Of a stretch of 64,000 nt of DNA, positions 1-12,423 are shown piece by piece. This DNA is from Combretum micranthum (lineage: Eukaryota; Streptophyta; Magnoliopsida; Myrtales; Combretaceae): the NCBI GenBank assembly GCA_024138025.1, contig JAMXBD010000113.1, positions 558,001 to 622,000 of the forward strand, read 5' to 3'. The first letter of the stretch is position 1. Each line of letters begins with the position of its first letter. Position numbers and translations under genes: made by a program. The notes under the pieces were generated by a model. That model was given only the letters and a program-made list of their open reading frames with translations. It was not told the DNA's origin and did no database searches.

Positions 1-810
1 AATATATATAATCAATTAATAACAATTGTAAATATAATGTAAAAGAATTAATAAAATAAATTAAAATTTAGTTTTTCTTAATGTAAGACATTTTAAGATG
101 GCTTATTAAAATTATTTATGACCAAGTGTAAGATATTTTAATTGGATTATTACCAAGAAGTAGGCGAATCCAATGGAATAAATATTGTTGTTAAGTACTT
201 TAAATCCATTAATGAATTATAAAAAAAAAATTGGAATGGGTCTATTTGATTAATATAATTTATGATATCTGGTTTATGAACTGTGTCTTTATCTTTTTTT
301 TTTTTCCTCTCCAATGATTTAATGTTTTGTAGAAATTTTTTAATGTATCCGAAAATGTGAAATAAATAAATTTTACTTTTCAGAATTTGATTATTGAATT
401 TTAGTTAAATACATTAGTTTTCAGCAAAATGCAAGCCCATCTTTTATTATTGCTTTGGTGATAATGATGCTTTGGTTTAGAAGTTAATTTGGTTGTTTAG
501 TTGTTTAAGTTCCCGTGTTTTGATAGAAGATGAATTCTAGGAATTTTAATACAAATGAATTCCAATAATTTTTGTATCATTATATAATAATATTATATTT
601 TTACAAAAATAAATTAAATCTCAGTGAGTTTATAGGCTAGCCTACTTAAATTCCTAACCTTAAGGTAAGTTAGATAAAAAATTTATGGCTCGCATTATTA
701 TGTGGGCTAAAGTAGGCCAACTCACATAACCCATGAGCTGAAGTGGGATAGAGTTAGGCGAATTGGGGTGGATTGGCTTACATAATCTACTTGCATAACT
801 CTAGTAGACT
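1..810. other. AT-rich gene-free stretch with a possible hAT-like end
   Basis: No coding region can be supported. Most of the stretch is AT-rich intergenic DNA. The last 100 bases or so (about 704-803) look different: read on the minus strand from 803 they begin TAGAGTTATGCAAG, which resembles the end of a hAT-type element. The neighbouring reverse-transcriptase homology stops exactly there. No matching left end or target duplication was found, so this is only a suggestion. Confidence 0.4.
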
Positions 811-1245
811 TTGGTATGTCTTGACCCTTAATCTTCAACCAATGGTATTCAGATCTCTTATCTATCTTAGAAAACATTGCAACTCCACTTGATTGATTAA
901 ACAAATCACCAATCCTTGGCAAGGGTATTTGTTATTGATGGTCACTTGATTCAAATCTCTATAATTAATATATAACCTCATACTTCCATGTTTCTTCTTC
1001 ACAAAAAAAAAAAAAAAGGAGCATCCCATGGCAAAATTCTTGGCCTTATGAATCGTTTATCAAGCAGGTTTTGAATTTGAGTCTTTAGTTCTTTCAACTC
1101 ATTTGGTGCCATTTCTAAGGTACTTTATATATTGTTGTCATTCCTATCACTAAAATCAATGCCAAACTCCACTTCTCTATCAAGTGGTAACCTTGATGAA
1201 TCCTCTAGAAAACATCTTGATATTCCTATGCTATTGCTACCTTCT
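811..1245 (-). pseudogene. Ty3/gypsy reverse transcriptase fragment
   Basis: This is a relic of the reverse transcriptase of a Ty3/gypsy retrotransposon, the enzyme that copies element RNA into DNA. Read right to left, the pieces match the conserved order of the family: a PLDREVEF-like stretch near 1190, [14 protein letters not shown] near 1100, [18 protein letters not shown] near 970, then [17 protein letters not shown] and [10 protein letters not shown] down to about 812. The usual following block (AFRTRYGHYEF) is missing and unrelated sequence takes over. A run of A at about 1003-1017 probably shifts the frame. The catalytic YxDD block is not present, so the fragment cannot be functional. 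Confidence 0.8.
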
Positions 1246-3734
1246 TAAGAGTTACTTCTTTTTCATTAGCAATCACCGTGGTAGCAACTCTCCCTTTTCT
1301 TATAACTCATGGATTGCAAAAGCTTCAATTGATGTGCATCAATTTGATGTTTGATTTATTTGTCCCCAACCATGAATCTCAATATAGCATTCTTGCAATC
1401 TATTTGTTGATAGGCGATTTTGGTCATAAGCTCCTTAGGCCCAATTTAACGTCCTTAGGTCATGGCTTGATCTGTTTAAGCCATAAGCTAACCTGTTTGA
1501 AGCCCATAGTGACTTAAGAATGACCCTAAGTCAGAATTGTGAGGTTAAATCAAATAACCTTACTCGATGTTAGTTATGTTACCTCTTGTTGATCTCATCA
1601 TAACGTTCAAGAGTCTCTTAGATTCTTTAGAAAAGTAAGCTAACTTGCTAGTTGCCTTCAACTACCATTGAAGTCTCTAGAAGGTTTCCTAGTCTATTAA
1701 GATGCACTTGCTAAATCCTCTTCGAAGCATTTTTTTCAAGATAATTTGGAGGCAATTTCCTTTTTTGGGTTGATATGCTTTCCTAATCAATAATGAAGTT
1801 ACAACTATAAATACCCCCAATCAAGTTTAAGTGAGAGAGGTTGACCTTCTCATAATACACTTGCATCTTGATATCAATTTATACTCGTACACTTGCTATG
1901 TTAAACACCCACTGACTGATTCCTCTTGTCAATCTAGAACTTATGAACCAAAGGCTTGTAAGGTTCGGTACATGTGGATCATTACTTCAGTGGATTGACG
2001 TCTTTACCAGCAAAAATTTGCTTCAAACACTACCATTACACTATATTTAACTAGTTAATCCATGCCTAATATTTCAACACAATAATCTATATCTAATACT
2101 ATCATGTCTATAGACATATGCCTATGATTTTTGTAGATTATGCAACTCAAGTCTAACCTTGAGCTACAGATAACTAATGAGCTGGAGGCTTTGGCTTGAG
2201 GCCAAGATGTCCACTAGCAAAACTACAAAGCATGTGTAGTTGACGAAATTAAGTATAACATGGAATCTCAAGAGGAAATCTTGAGATCATAGAGTAGAGA
2301 TGTATGTGTACTAGTTGAATATAATAGATAGACCACAACCTTTTATGGCTTGTTATGAACATGGTTCAATTAAATTGTATGGGGCCCATCGTGTTTTTTT
2401 ACTTAAATGTAAGTGGTTTGATACTAATAGGGACAACAAAAAAGCAACGATGATGATCTAATCTCAATTAATACATGTAGAACATGGAATGACTATGACC
2501 TGTACATTCATACAGAGCATGCCCGTACTTGACTTAATATTTGTTACTTAAAACTTTGAAAAATATCAATAACTGCATGGTTTTGTGAAAATCAATTTCA
2601 AAGAAAGCAAAAGCAGCAAGTGTACTGGGTTTTGCAAGTAGTATAGTATAGTGAGTTAAGGTCGTATTTAACATGAAGCTTTAGTTAATTACTAGATTTC
2701 AAATTCTTCCCTAATCTAAGCAAATCAAATTTTAGGATTTTCGAGTATTGCGCTACTTAAACTACTCCTAAAGATTAACACTGCTCAATATCACTAAATT
2801 AACAACTAAGAACAATAATAAACATTGAATTGCTTTGAGAAACTCTTTCAATACACAAGTGTAGGATTATGTGATGGTATGGTTCGGATTCCCATTCATT
2901 ACTTTGTAGTTATAATTAGGTTTATTCAATTTGATTTTCATTAAATCCACAAGAATTTGCTTCCCTCTTGAGGTATAAAATTCTAATTATAACATAGATA
3001 TCCCTTTTAAGTAATTGATCTATAATCACTAGTTAAGTAACATATTTTTCTCACAAACTATGTAAGTAACACATTTCTCTTACAAACTATGTTATTATAA
3101 TTGAATTTGTAATTCAAGCATGTGTCCATGTCTAAAACCACAATTTTAGTCACATTAAGATCGTGAATTTTAAGACTTGAACCAAAACTACACATGTATT
3201 ATCAATATTGAAATCTTATTTTCTATTTTAATAGGATTCTCATATTTTTTTTGAGTATCTCAAATCCTAATTCATAGAAAAAATTTATCTTATGAATATT
3301 GAAATAGAAATAATCAAAATTCCAATTCAACAAAACTTGCTATAAAAATAATTCAACTACTAAGGAAAGCCATCAGCCTATCATATAATTCCACTTAAAT
3401 AAATTAGCTCATACTCATAAATATCACCATTCTATTGATAATCAACAGAACACAATCAGTTACAAAGGACAAGGAAAAGAATACACCTAAAATTTGCTGG
3501 AATTTTTTCTTGGATCTTTAAGGTCCTACTTTATCGATCAATTGTTCAATGAACAGTACTCAGTATTGTAGATGAATGGTAAAATGTGTAGATAAGTTTT
3601 TGGGAATAAGAAAGTGTAATGGTGGCCAATTGCATAGATGGTGAGTGTGTATGCTCGAATGAACAAATGAGAGTAAGTCTATTTTGTTTAGAATAGAATA
3701 TGGAACGTGTTAGAGTGTATTGTACTGCTTTATC
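1246..3734. other. Intergenic DNA, no gene recognised
   Basis: No gene is supported; open frames are short (the longest is 79 codons at 1278-1517) and have no recognisable domain. A TATAAATA box followed by C-rich sequence at about 1806-1817 could be an LTR remnant. The block near 2600-2670 (GCAAGTGTAC, then AAGTAGTATAG and AGGTCGTATT) is weakly similar to the left part of the element nested in the copia retrotransposon near 23015, so an old relative may lie here. Confidence 0.4.
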
Positions 3735-4419
3735 TAGAGGTGGGCATACCACTCAGGCCGAGTTAATTTGAACCACTTCAATCATGCTAGAATTTCTTAG
3801 CTTAGGCCTGACCTGCTTTGGCCCGTGGACTAACCAAGCTAGCCCTAAGCCAAAATTGTTTGCCTCACTACCATACTCCAAAGTCTTTCCTCTAGAGCTG
3901 CTATAAGATAGAAAAGCTTCGAAAATGGTATCATATTGAGAAACAAGGATCTTTGTCGTTTCTCGATTGACTTTTTTACTCCATGGAATTTGTTTTACAT
4001 GATGGATGCTTTTGAAAATGGGACTCCTTTTACCTAACTTGCATGATTAAATCCTGTTTTACCAACAAACGAAAGATGATTTGGTTTTTTGAGAATGAGC
4101 ATCATGGTGGCTTTGAGCAGCATAGTATACTTCTACTTCCTCCTCCATTAGAATATGATGTCTAAGATTTAGTTATCAGTAAATCTTTTTATATAGTTTT
4201 AATAAGGATAATTCTAAACACATGTGTTAATTTTTGCTTGAGCATGCAAATATTCAAAAAAATTTTTGATAGTTTAGCCCACTGGGTGACCCGATCCATT
4301 ATAGGCTTAGCCCATTTTCGCCCACAAGTTAAATGGGTAAAAAAAAAATTGGCCGCAATCCTTCTTTGAAGCTGGTAAACAAGCTATCCCATGAACCATG
4401 ACCTGTATGCCCAACTCTA
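3735..4419. mobile_element. hAT-type non-autonomous DNA transposon (685 bp)
   Basis: The left end reads TAGAGGTGGGCATACC and the reverse complement of the right end reads TAGAGTTGGGCATAC, giving terminal inverted repeats of about 15 bp. The element is flanked by GCTTTATC (3727-3734) and GCTTTTTC (4420-4427), an 8-bp target duplication with one mismatch. Eight-base duplications and TAG-type ends fit the hAT superfamily. No transposase frame is visible, so it would depend on an autonomous relative. Subterminal GGCCTG/GGCCCG-like motifs are common in such elements. Confidence 0.75.
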
Positions 4420-6139
4420 GCTTTTTCATGGGAATAGAATGAAGGTGTTTTGGGAACATTAATGGAATATAGTCCTCGTATGTGTGTCCTATATTGTTAT
4501 AGAAAAGTATATTATCCCGCTCAGTGTGATGTGTAATATAAAGAAATAAAGTGCATAGCTTATGGTGTGTTGGGAGTGATGTGTATCTTAGAATGGGTAT
4601 CCAAAATGTATCTATGAGATGCGAGATATGTATATACAATTGGGACTTATATGTATATGTGTATGTATAGGATATGTTATCTAATGTATTATACTATGTA
4701 TGTTAATTATATGGGTGTTCATTTGTGTGTAGGGAGTGTGGAGTAGTTGGAGTGGACTCTGTCTTAATTACAAAGAAAATAAGCCTTCTAGACATTGTAA
4801 ATATGGGCTTCAAATGTAATTTATCCTAACACTAGGAAAAAAGAAGTCCATGCTACTATAAGGCCTCTAAATCCTCCCTCAAGACACTGTTACTTTCGAC
4901 CTCCTAATGAGAATTGAGGTCTTTGCATGGGCATCTCATCCCTAAGACTTGTTTGCTCTATATGGAGTGCCCCGTGGTTCCTTAAATTCCACTCAATCCC
5001 CCTAAACTCATTTCTACTAAAGAACAACATAAAATTCTATTGGGATTTGACTTTCAATGGTAGTGTTTAGCTCGATTATTGCTTGAGTTGTTTTCCTCTG
5101 TTGTGTGGTCTGCTAGGTTACTCTTTCTCTATTATTGTTTTAAAGATGAGCTATTTAGAAAAACTCAAGTTAGTCTACTTAATATGACTGACTCCATTTT
5201 GTTGCTCTTTTGGACTATTCTGTTCGATGCTTGTTTTATGCTGCTATTATTGATTTATCTAAGCTTAGTATTAGTTCGATTGCTCGGTTCTATTACTAAT
5301 GCACTTAGATTTACTTATTGGTCTTCAAGTTCATCTGTTACACTTGGAGAAACGTCTTAGAAAAGATCAGATGCAGTTGTTGTTGTGTTTGGTTTGGATT
5401 GGGATGATCCTGTTGCAGTAGTGGCTTGTTTCTACTAGGATTTCCCTTCTTGTCATTCAACATAAGTTGGGTTGTTTTGTGGTTCAATAAGCTATTACAC
5501 TTAGTCAGTGGTTACTTTGTCACTCAGTTTCTCAAAGTAGTAATCAACTTGACTTGTTGTTGTAGCTGCTCAAGTTTATTCAGCACACTTAACATAGCAT
5601 ATGCTTCGGCACTTAGACATGGAGTAACTTGGCTGGTCAAGCTTGTGCTACTAGGAAATTACTCATCTTTCCATAAAACTTGTATAGAGTAACAATTCAT
5701 TAAGACATTCAACTAGTAATTCAATTAAAATCGATGAAGAAAAGTGCAACTTAGATGAATATTTGAGGATCATGTGTGATGATAATCTAAGGTTGGAGTT
5801 TATATAGCACCACTGAGCATCCATTAAGTTGTTTATGGAGGGCGTTGGAGGAAAGGCATGGTTTGCCTATCTAGATGTGTATCATCATGGTATTATTTGG
5901 CTAGTCATGATTAGTGAAATCTAGATCTATGCTATTTTAAATACTTTGTTTAATTACAAGTCTCCACTTATTATATTCTTTAATATCAAGTTACAATAAA
6001 GTTTGATCTGCGTGTCAACTAAGGAAGCATAAGGAAGTGGTGTTTTGTCCTGAATTTACTAGCCAATAAGTCCTATACCCAAGTACGTTACCATTTACGT
6101 TGCTATTATGGGAAGAAAGATGATGGTGAAGCAACGATG
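4420..6139. other. Intergenic DNA, no gene recognised
   Basis: Nothing here can be supported as a gene. Open frames of 93 and 88 codons at 5079-5360 and 5426-5692 have biased hydrophobic composition, no domain and no splice context. The right part may belong to the degraded transposase that becomes recognisable from about 6170. Confidence 0.4.
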
Positions 6140-6169
6140 AGTCAGCTGACATTAGGATTTGAGCATAGA

Positions 6170-6788
6170 GCCAATGAATGGAGGGCTCTTTGTCATTTCT
6201 TTGACACTGACCCAAAATTTAAGGTACGTAATTTTGTAAACTATTAGTCCTCACATTGCTTCTCACATGACACATACTGAATACTTTATTAGTCCTCTAT
6301 TTGTAACATCGATCTAGTGTCAATGTCAAGAACAAGATGAAGCAAAAGATAATGCACATAAATGGTCCTAACACTATTATGGGATTTCTAAGGTAACTTA
6401 CAATGTTTTTTTTCTCATTCATGCATGAAAGACATATCATATATGGATTCTATAACTATATTTATTTTTCTAGGCTATACATTTATTCAAAACTACTAAT
6501 GGACGCACATTTAAAAGAAAGATCGCTAGTCTACTGACTAATGGATGTCATAGGAGGCTCATGAGAATTATGTAAGGAAATTTAATGAACACCCTTATAG
6601 TAATCTATAATTTTTTGTATTTATTGTCTTTGGGAATAATTGTTGCATTATTTCAAGTAGGAGAGAATGTTTATGAAGAAGGAGCTTAGAAACCTTCTGG
6701 CTATTCAGACGAGCTAATCCTCGGTAAGTGAGGTAGACATATATTAAGGAGATGTTAGACCATGGATTTGGATATTAGCAAGGCTTAG
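6170..6788 (+). pseudogene. CACTA-type (Ptta/En/Spm) transposase relic, left part
   Basis: This is the decayed C-terminal region of a plant transposase of the Ptta/En/Spm (Transposase_24) type, the enzyme that mobilises CACTA elements. Recognisable pieces are NEWRALCHFFDTDPKFK at 6173-6223, followed by a plausible donor, then VNVKNKMKQKIMHINGPN from about 6319 behind an acceptor. This matches the family pattern W..LC..F....FK, S.KNK.N..K and H..G. A frameshifted GCH...EAHENY stretch lies near 6545-6575, then RGY.QG at the right edge. Stops and frameshifts exclude function. The frame resumes beyond the solo LTR at 10940. The family call is from memory of the domain, not from a search. Confidence 0.55.
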
Positions 6789-7445
6789 TGTCACGCCCCA
6801 AAGGGTACCATAAACGTGGCAATTCGCCACATATGATATTAAAACTTAAGAATGACTTCCCAAAGTCATGCGAAAGTTTTTAACACCATATGTAAGGCGT
6901 CTATCACCACAATAAGAGACACCGGTGGGATGTATAGTTCGAGATAGTAAATACAACATACAAGAATCTAAATAATTATCCAATTTATAATTAAGAGAAT
7001 ATAATTCTTACATCATCATAGGGTTTTTCCCCTATAATTCTCCAAACAATCATAATATCAACTTAATCTTTCTCACAACAAAATAATACTAATACCAAAA
7101 GACATTAAAGGATATTTAACCTAAGATCTTCAAAAGATTTTCAGAAGCTTTTCTAAAACATCATCTCTCTCGAGTATATGAAATCTTCAGGCATAAAAGA
7201 TATAGTCCTGTTACAACAAAGGTCTATCGGAGTATAAGCATAACTAGCTTAGTGAGAATATTCCTGAATTAACGTGCTTGTATAAATAATTTCAAACAAG
7301 TTATTAAACAAGCATATGAATGTATCAAGCAAATGATCAAGCAATATATATGATCTACCATAAATCATATGTTTGAATAGATTTACCCCTCCATTCAGGG
7401 CTAAGTGTTCCAGGCTCTTTAAAATCTAACTCATGTAGTTTATTT

Positions 7446-7521
7446 CAGGCGCCTACTCGCCCATCTCAAAATAGTTCTTTCAGGCTCCTAATCGCCCATC
7501 TCAGGCTCCTACTCACCCATC
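7446..7521. repeat. Three short tandem copies inside the solo LTR
   Basis: The motif CAGGCTCCTACTCGCCCATCT occurs three times with small changes, at 7446-7466, 7481-7501 and 7502-7521. Two copies are directly adjacent and one is set off by 14 bases. It lies within the LTR and probably arose by local slippage. Confidence 0.7.
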
Positions 7522-9359
7522 TTGTAGATTTCTGGCTACTACAAACCCAGCTACTATACTCTTGTCCCATCGAGTATAGCAACTCATGCAATGAAACTAA
7601 CTACGTGATATGCATGAATCAATTAATATAATTCATAATATATGATTAGAGTAATTTAAAGGTGATCACAGTATTCGCACACACTCCAACAGAATAATAG
7701 TAAAACATAAGTGAATTAACAATGATTCATGTCTCGGTATGCTTAACATTCTTTTAACCAATATTATCATACATAATTCATTTTCATCTTTTCCTACTTC
7801 TAGTGCCTCTAGCTCCAAGCACAACCAAGTACGTAAAAAGGTAGGAAATAAACTCACTTGGCCATGAGGATCTATTTTTCTTACGGATGAGTCGATCGGT
7901 AAAGCTACTAATCAAAATAATCTTCCGGGTATGAATACTTCTCTTCGGGATCACCTAATCAAGAAGAATACCCATAATGAGTATTCCTTATTGATTCTAT
8001 GGTATTTATAAAAAACTATGTCATAAGATCGTTAAAATTCGTATAGAAGGTAATTTCAACTTAAAATAGCCATAACTTGGTCATTTTAACTCGGAATTGT
8101 GCAAATAATATACCGTTTTCTACCTATTCGAAAAGATCTATCCATTTCTATGGTTATATTTGTCATAAAAAGCCATTTGGGTTGGAAAATACTATGGTAC
8201 ATAATAGTTACGAATTTATAGTTTACGAAATATGATTTTTCCAAACTTTACTTTACTTAAAAATCCTTAAGCAAAATATATGGATGAAAAATCCTTTGAA
8301 CATATATTTATACTCATATTATATGCATGATTTTTGTAGTATTGTCTCAATATTGATATTTTGCAAACAATTTGTCTTTAAGGGTTTTTAAGAGATAAAT
8401 CTTTTGAAAATTTCTTCTTTTTGAATTGTTAGAAAGAAAACTAAAATATATTTGAGTTGTTATGAGTAAATGTTTTTTTATTATAATTTCATATTCTAAC
8501 TTTTTAAAAGTAAATTCATTTTCAAAAATTTTGGTTCTTTAAGTTATCTACTAACTTTATTTCTAGTGATTGAAAATAAGCTTTTCAAAATATCCTTTAA
8601 GTTTTTTATGTGGTCAAATATTTGAAGTTGTGTTAAATATATGTTTCCCTCTTATTTTTATATCCTTTTTCTTCTTTAGGAAATAAGCTTACCTTTAAAC
8701 TTTGCTTACTAAGCAAATTTTATTTTTCTAAGTTGGTTTCTAAAATAGTGAGTTGGTTTTACCCTGGTTTGAAAAACTTGTTTTATTTTTACTATTTGTC
8801 AAATGATAGAATAATTCCTTTAGACAAGTTTATAAGAAAATCTTTTTTAATAAAGAATTGTTAACATTAAAACTTACCAAAAATTTCATTTTAATTTTGA
8901 AAAGAGAATAACAACATATAAAAATTAAGTTTTGAAGAGGCTTTCTTAGTATGTGATTTTCAAAGTCTATAATGAACCTATTTAAGTCTTATAAAAGATA
9001 TGGTTGAGTTAAAATCCTTCATTGCTAAAAATTCTTCCTTTATGGGGCATTTAGTTTTTGATTTAGAAAAGAAAAGAATTCTTTTTATTATTTTGAAGAA
9101 ATCTACTTTACTACTTCTTCTAGAATTTATGAGTAGCTTATCCTTTGAAAAGAGTTTGTAAAAAACAAAACTTATATTTTTTTTGTTGAAAATTCCTTTT
9201 GTTAAGAAATCTATTTTCCTTTTCTTTATTTAAGAAAGAACCCATTTTTATTTTTATTTGAGACAACGACATTCTTAATCATGCAAGCAATGTAAAAGTA
9301 AAGATAATACATAAATAGAAAGAAATACTTGTAAGTAAATAAACATAATAAAATAGTCA

Positions 9360-9427
9360 AGTATTGGGAACCTTAGCTTCATCAAGGTATCCCGATCATG
9401 TATTGGGAGCCTTAGCTTCATCAAGGC
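9360..9427. repeat. Direct duplication inside the solo LTR
   Basis: The sequence GTATTGGGARCCTTAGCTTC plus ATCAAGG appears twice, from about 9361 and again from about 9401, about 40 bases apart. It is a local tandem duplication within the LTR. Confidence 0.7.
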
Positions 9428-10027
9428 GACCCGGGACTAAGAATAGACTAGTCCCAAAAGAAAAGAAAAAAAAAAGAAAATAAATTGTTTTGACTTGATA
9501 TGGACAAGTCTAAGACTAGAAATAGAGTCTTAATAAGTTACATAAAACAAGTAAATAAATAAATTGCAAGACATGAAAATAAATAAACAACAAATGAGCT
9601 TATATGCTCTAAAAAAATATATATGTATAGTATACATAATACTATATAAAAGTTAGATTAGAGCCAAAATAATAATAACAATAATAACAACAACATAATA
9701 ACATAATGTAAAATATGAACATGAACAAAAATAGAACATGAACATATTGTTGCTTCTTTAACTGATATGAGTCTAGGAAACATAAACTAAACTCATGCTA
9801 AGTTGTATAAACATGATAAATAATCTAGATAAGATTTTTACCTAAGGTTTAATGGAAGGTTTGAAAAGAAATGAATAAGTTTTGTGTTTGTTATTTTCTT
9901 TCTTGAAGTGTAGTAAATGGTAGAGAGTATTTTGAGAGAGATTTGTTGGAGAAAGGTTTTGAGAGGGAATTTTGGTAGAGTTTTATTATGTAAAATGGAT
10001 GTGTGAAAGAATGAAGAAGGAAGGAAG

Positions 10028-10035
10028 TATTTATA
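10028..10035 (-). promoter_or_regulatory. TATA box of the solo LTR
   Basis: On the minus strand this reads TATAAATA, followed by a C/T-rich segment, which is the usual layout of an LTR core promoter. It lies about 0.9 kb from the TG end of the LTR in transcription direction. Activity is unknown. Confidence 0.45.
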
Positions 10036-10939
10036 GAATTTTTGGAGTGAATTTTTTATGTAATAAAATAAATTGAAAAGAAAATAATAATGAGAAAGGG
10101 AGAGGGAGGCCGGCGCACAATGGAGGAGGAAGAGAGAGAGTTTTGATTAATTTTTATATTTTTGTAATGAAAAGAAGTAATGTGTAAGGTTTGATATAAA
10201 TAAAGTTGTATTGGAAATATAAAAAGTAAGAAAATAGGTATGTAGGTAGTAAGAAATAGGTGTAAGAAAAAGTAGAGATAGTGAAATAGTAATGAATAGT
10301 AGGAATAGTACTATAAATAGTAAACTAGACAAATAAAATACCGATAGTAATAAAAATATGCGTAAACAGCTATATCTGTTATTTTTAGTTACCGAAAAAT
10401 TCTAAAACTGATATTTTTGAAATCCTTGTTTAATTACGAGTCTTTTGGTGTTATTGGAATATTTTTATTATTCCGAGTTCTAGGATACACTTTTCGAAAA
10501 CTGATCCCGTTTAAGTCCGAAGGACACTCGAAATTCGCAAATCTAATATTTTTATGTTACCCTATATTATTATGAACTATTTTAAGCCATTAACTTAATT
10601 TCGTTTTCTATGGCTTGAGAACACAGGATTGCCGGAGTTGAAATTGCTTGATTGTCTTGGTCTTTGTTGACTTTTGAAACTCCGGTTGGACTAAGGTTAG
10701 GGTTTAATCCAACTTTGCCCTAGAAATTGAGGGGTTTATATTAGGGATCGCATAGGTGGATCTTTTCATGTTTGAGTTTTCGAATCGAACGATTATTGAA
10801 CTTTCTATTTTTGTTTTTGAAGATTCTCTTATGAAATCCCATGATCGTAATTGATTAAGGTTCGGTTTCAACTTGAGTCAGATTTTAGGGTTTCGATTCG
10901 GTATTCTAAAAGCATTCTTGAAAAGTTCAGGGGCTTACA

Positions 10940-11250
10940 CTCGGGATATGGTACTTTGATCATCCAGAATAGACATGACAATCATGGGCAATCATGTGAC
11001 AAGTTCAGTGTTAGCTCTAATAATGTCTTGTGGCTTAGGATATGGTACTTTAAGGGAGCTTATTGCATGACCCTTATGTTATATTATCCATGGAAACCTT
11101 ATCCTTAGCTATCCCTACTCATTGGTATCCTGATTGGTGGCACAAATCCAAGTCAGCCACATCCTACTCTTGTACCATCTACACTAGCTGCTCTTCCTCC
11201 ACAACTATACCATTACAAGTATTGAAGTTGATTGAACTAGCCATACTCTG
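10940..11250 (+). pseudogene. CACTA-type transposase relic, right part
   Basis: This continues the transposase relic cut by the solo LTR. The first codons after the LTR read SGYGTLI, completing the GY..G.GYG motif typical of the C-terminal end of Ptta/En/Spm transposases. A second copy of GGATATGGTACTTT follows at 11038-11051 (first at 10944-10957), again in a GLGYGTL context. Beyond that the sequence reads as low-complexity Pro/Ser/Thr-rich fragments with stops. Strand and family follow from the left part; the right boundary is arbitrary. Confidence 0.45.
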
Positions 11251-12423
11251 ATGCTTAGACATCGCCTCCACCACCAGCTCTATGGTCCCATGTTGAGGCG
11301 ACCCTCTACTAAGGGTGCATCATTAACTAGCTATATTTCCAACACCATTTGCCTGTAGGCTTCTATCCACCCCCCTCTACGGCACCACCACTAGGATCAT
11401 CTCAAAATCCTTCTTCCTAGACATAGCCATCTTTGCACTAGTAGCAACAACTTTATTACATTCCTTCACCACCTTTTACTTATGGTTACTACCAATCTGC
11501 TCCATTTGCTTTAGCTACTACATAACAAATAGCTTTTGGTACATCATCGACTAAGGTTTAACAATGTCAAATTTGTACATGGTAAGTTGTCCATTTCTTT
11601 ATTACTTGTATCGGACTTCTTATGTATGTTATTGTACATTGCTATTTATAGTGAGACTACTATATTTTTCCTATTTCCATGCTTAATGGACTTGATTGCA
11701 TCGCAATGCATTAGTTCATTACATTGCTTTGGTAATATCTGTTGGAATTATTCAACTTAATGTTTTAATTATAAAGTTAAATTATTATATATAAATATGT
11801 ATTATTATAGCAATATATATAATATATAATATTAATTCTACACATACATACGCATATATAATAATATGTATAAATTATATTACAATTACATATATTATAT
11901 ATTAACTATAGATTAAAAAGCCAAAATAAGGCTATATGAGGTGAGACTTGCCATTAACATAGAAAAAGTGGTGCACCTTGCCTTATATAGCTTGAATCTT
12001 TGCAAACATAAGATGCAAGTTCATGAGGCGAGTGGACTCACCTCTTTGGCTTACTGAGGAAATTTTATGCTATTTTTAGGTGAAAAAAAAAAAACCTTTA
12101 GTAAGGCCATAATATACCAATGTGTTTAGAAAAAAAAAAAAAGAGGAATAACATTTTAGAAAGTGGGTTAAATAAGAAATTAATGTTTTAAATAGTTAAA
12201 AAAAGAATTAACCTTGTACAAAGTGATACTTTTTTTTTTGTCTTTTGTCACTAAGGTATGATTTTGATTTTTTTTTTTCATCATTTAAACACATCAAAAT
12301 TATGGATTATTTCTTTTTTTTTAATCACTCAAATTAATGCTTCATTTGAACTTACTGCTAAAGATTAATCTTTTGGAAGTAATTTATTTATTTAAAAAAA
12401 ATACAAAATTAGGTGGAAAATAG
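11251..12423. other. AT-rich intergenic DNA
   Basis: No gene is seen. The first 300 bases may still be transposase tail. From about 11760 the sequence is strongly AT-rich with several homopolymer runs. Confidence 0.4.

Larger units (their letters stand above)
6789..10939 (-). mobile_element. Long solo LTR, Ty3/gypsy-like (4.15 kb)
   Basis: The segment starts TGTCACGCCCC and ends GGGGCTTACA, whose reverse complement is TGTAAGCCCC, so it has matched TG...CA ends. It is flanked by CTTAG (6784-6788) and CTCGG (10940-10944), a decayed 5-bp duplication. The transposase reading frame around it rejoins when the segment and one duplication are removed, giving GY(stop)QG-SGYGTLI. No tRNA primer site or internal coding region adjoins either side, so it is a solo LTR. 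A TATAAATA box lies on the minus strand at 10028-10035, so transcription would run right to left. The length suggests a long-LTR gypsy group such as Tekay/Del; that is inference. Confidence 0.7.

Noticed and set aside
5079..5692. Two open frames of 93 and 88 codons, hydrophobic
   Set aside because: Composition is what T-rich DNA gives by chance; no domain, no splice sites joining them, and stops separate them.
7446..7521. CRISPR-like array
   Set aside because: Only three imperfect copies, two without a spacer, inside a plant LTR.
10147..10332. Minus-strand hydrophobic 61-codon frame, possible membrane peptide
   Set aside because: It lies inside the solo LTR in A/T-rich simple sequence and is a composition artefact.
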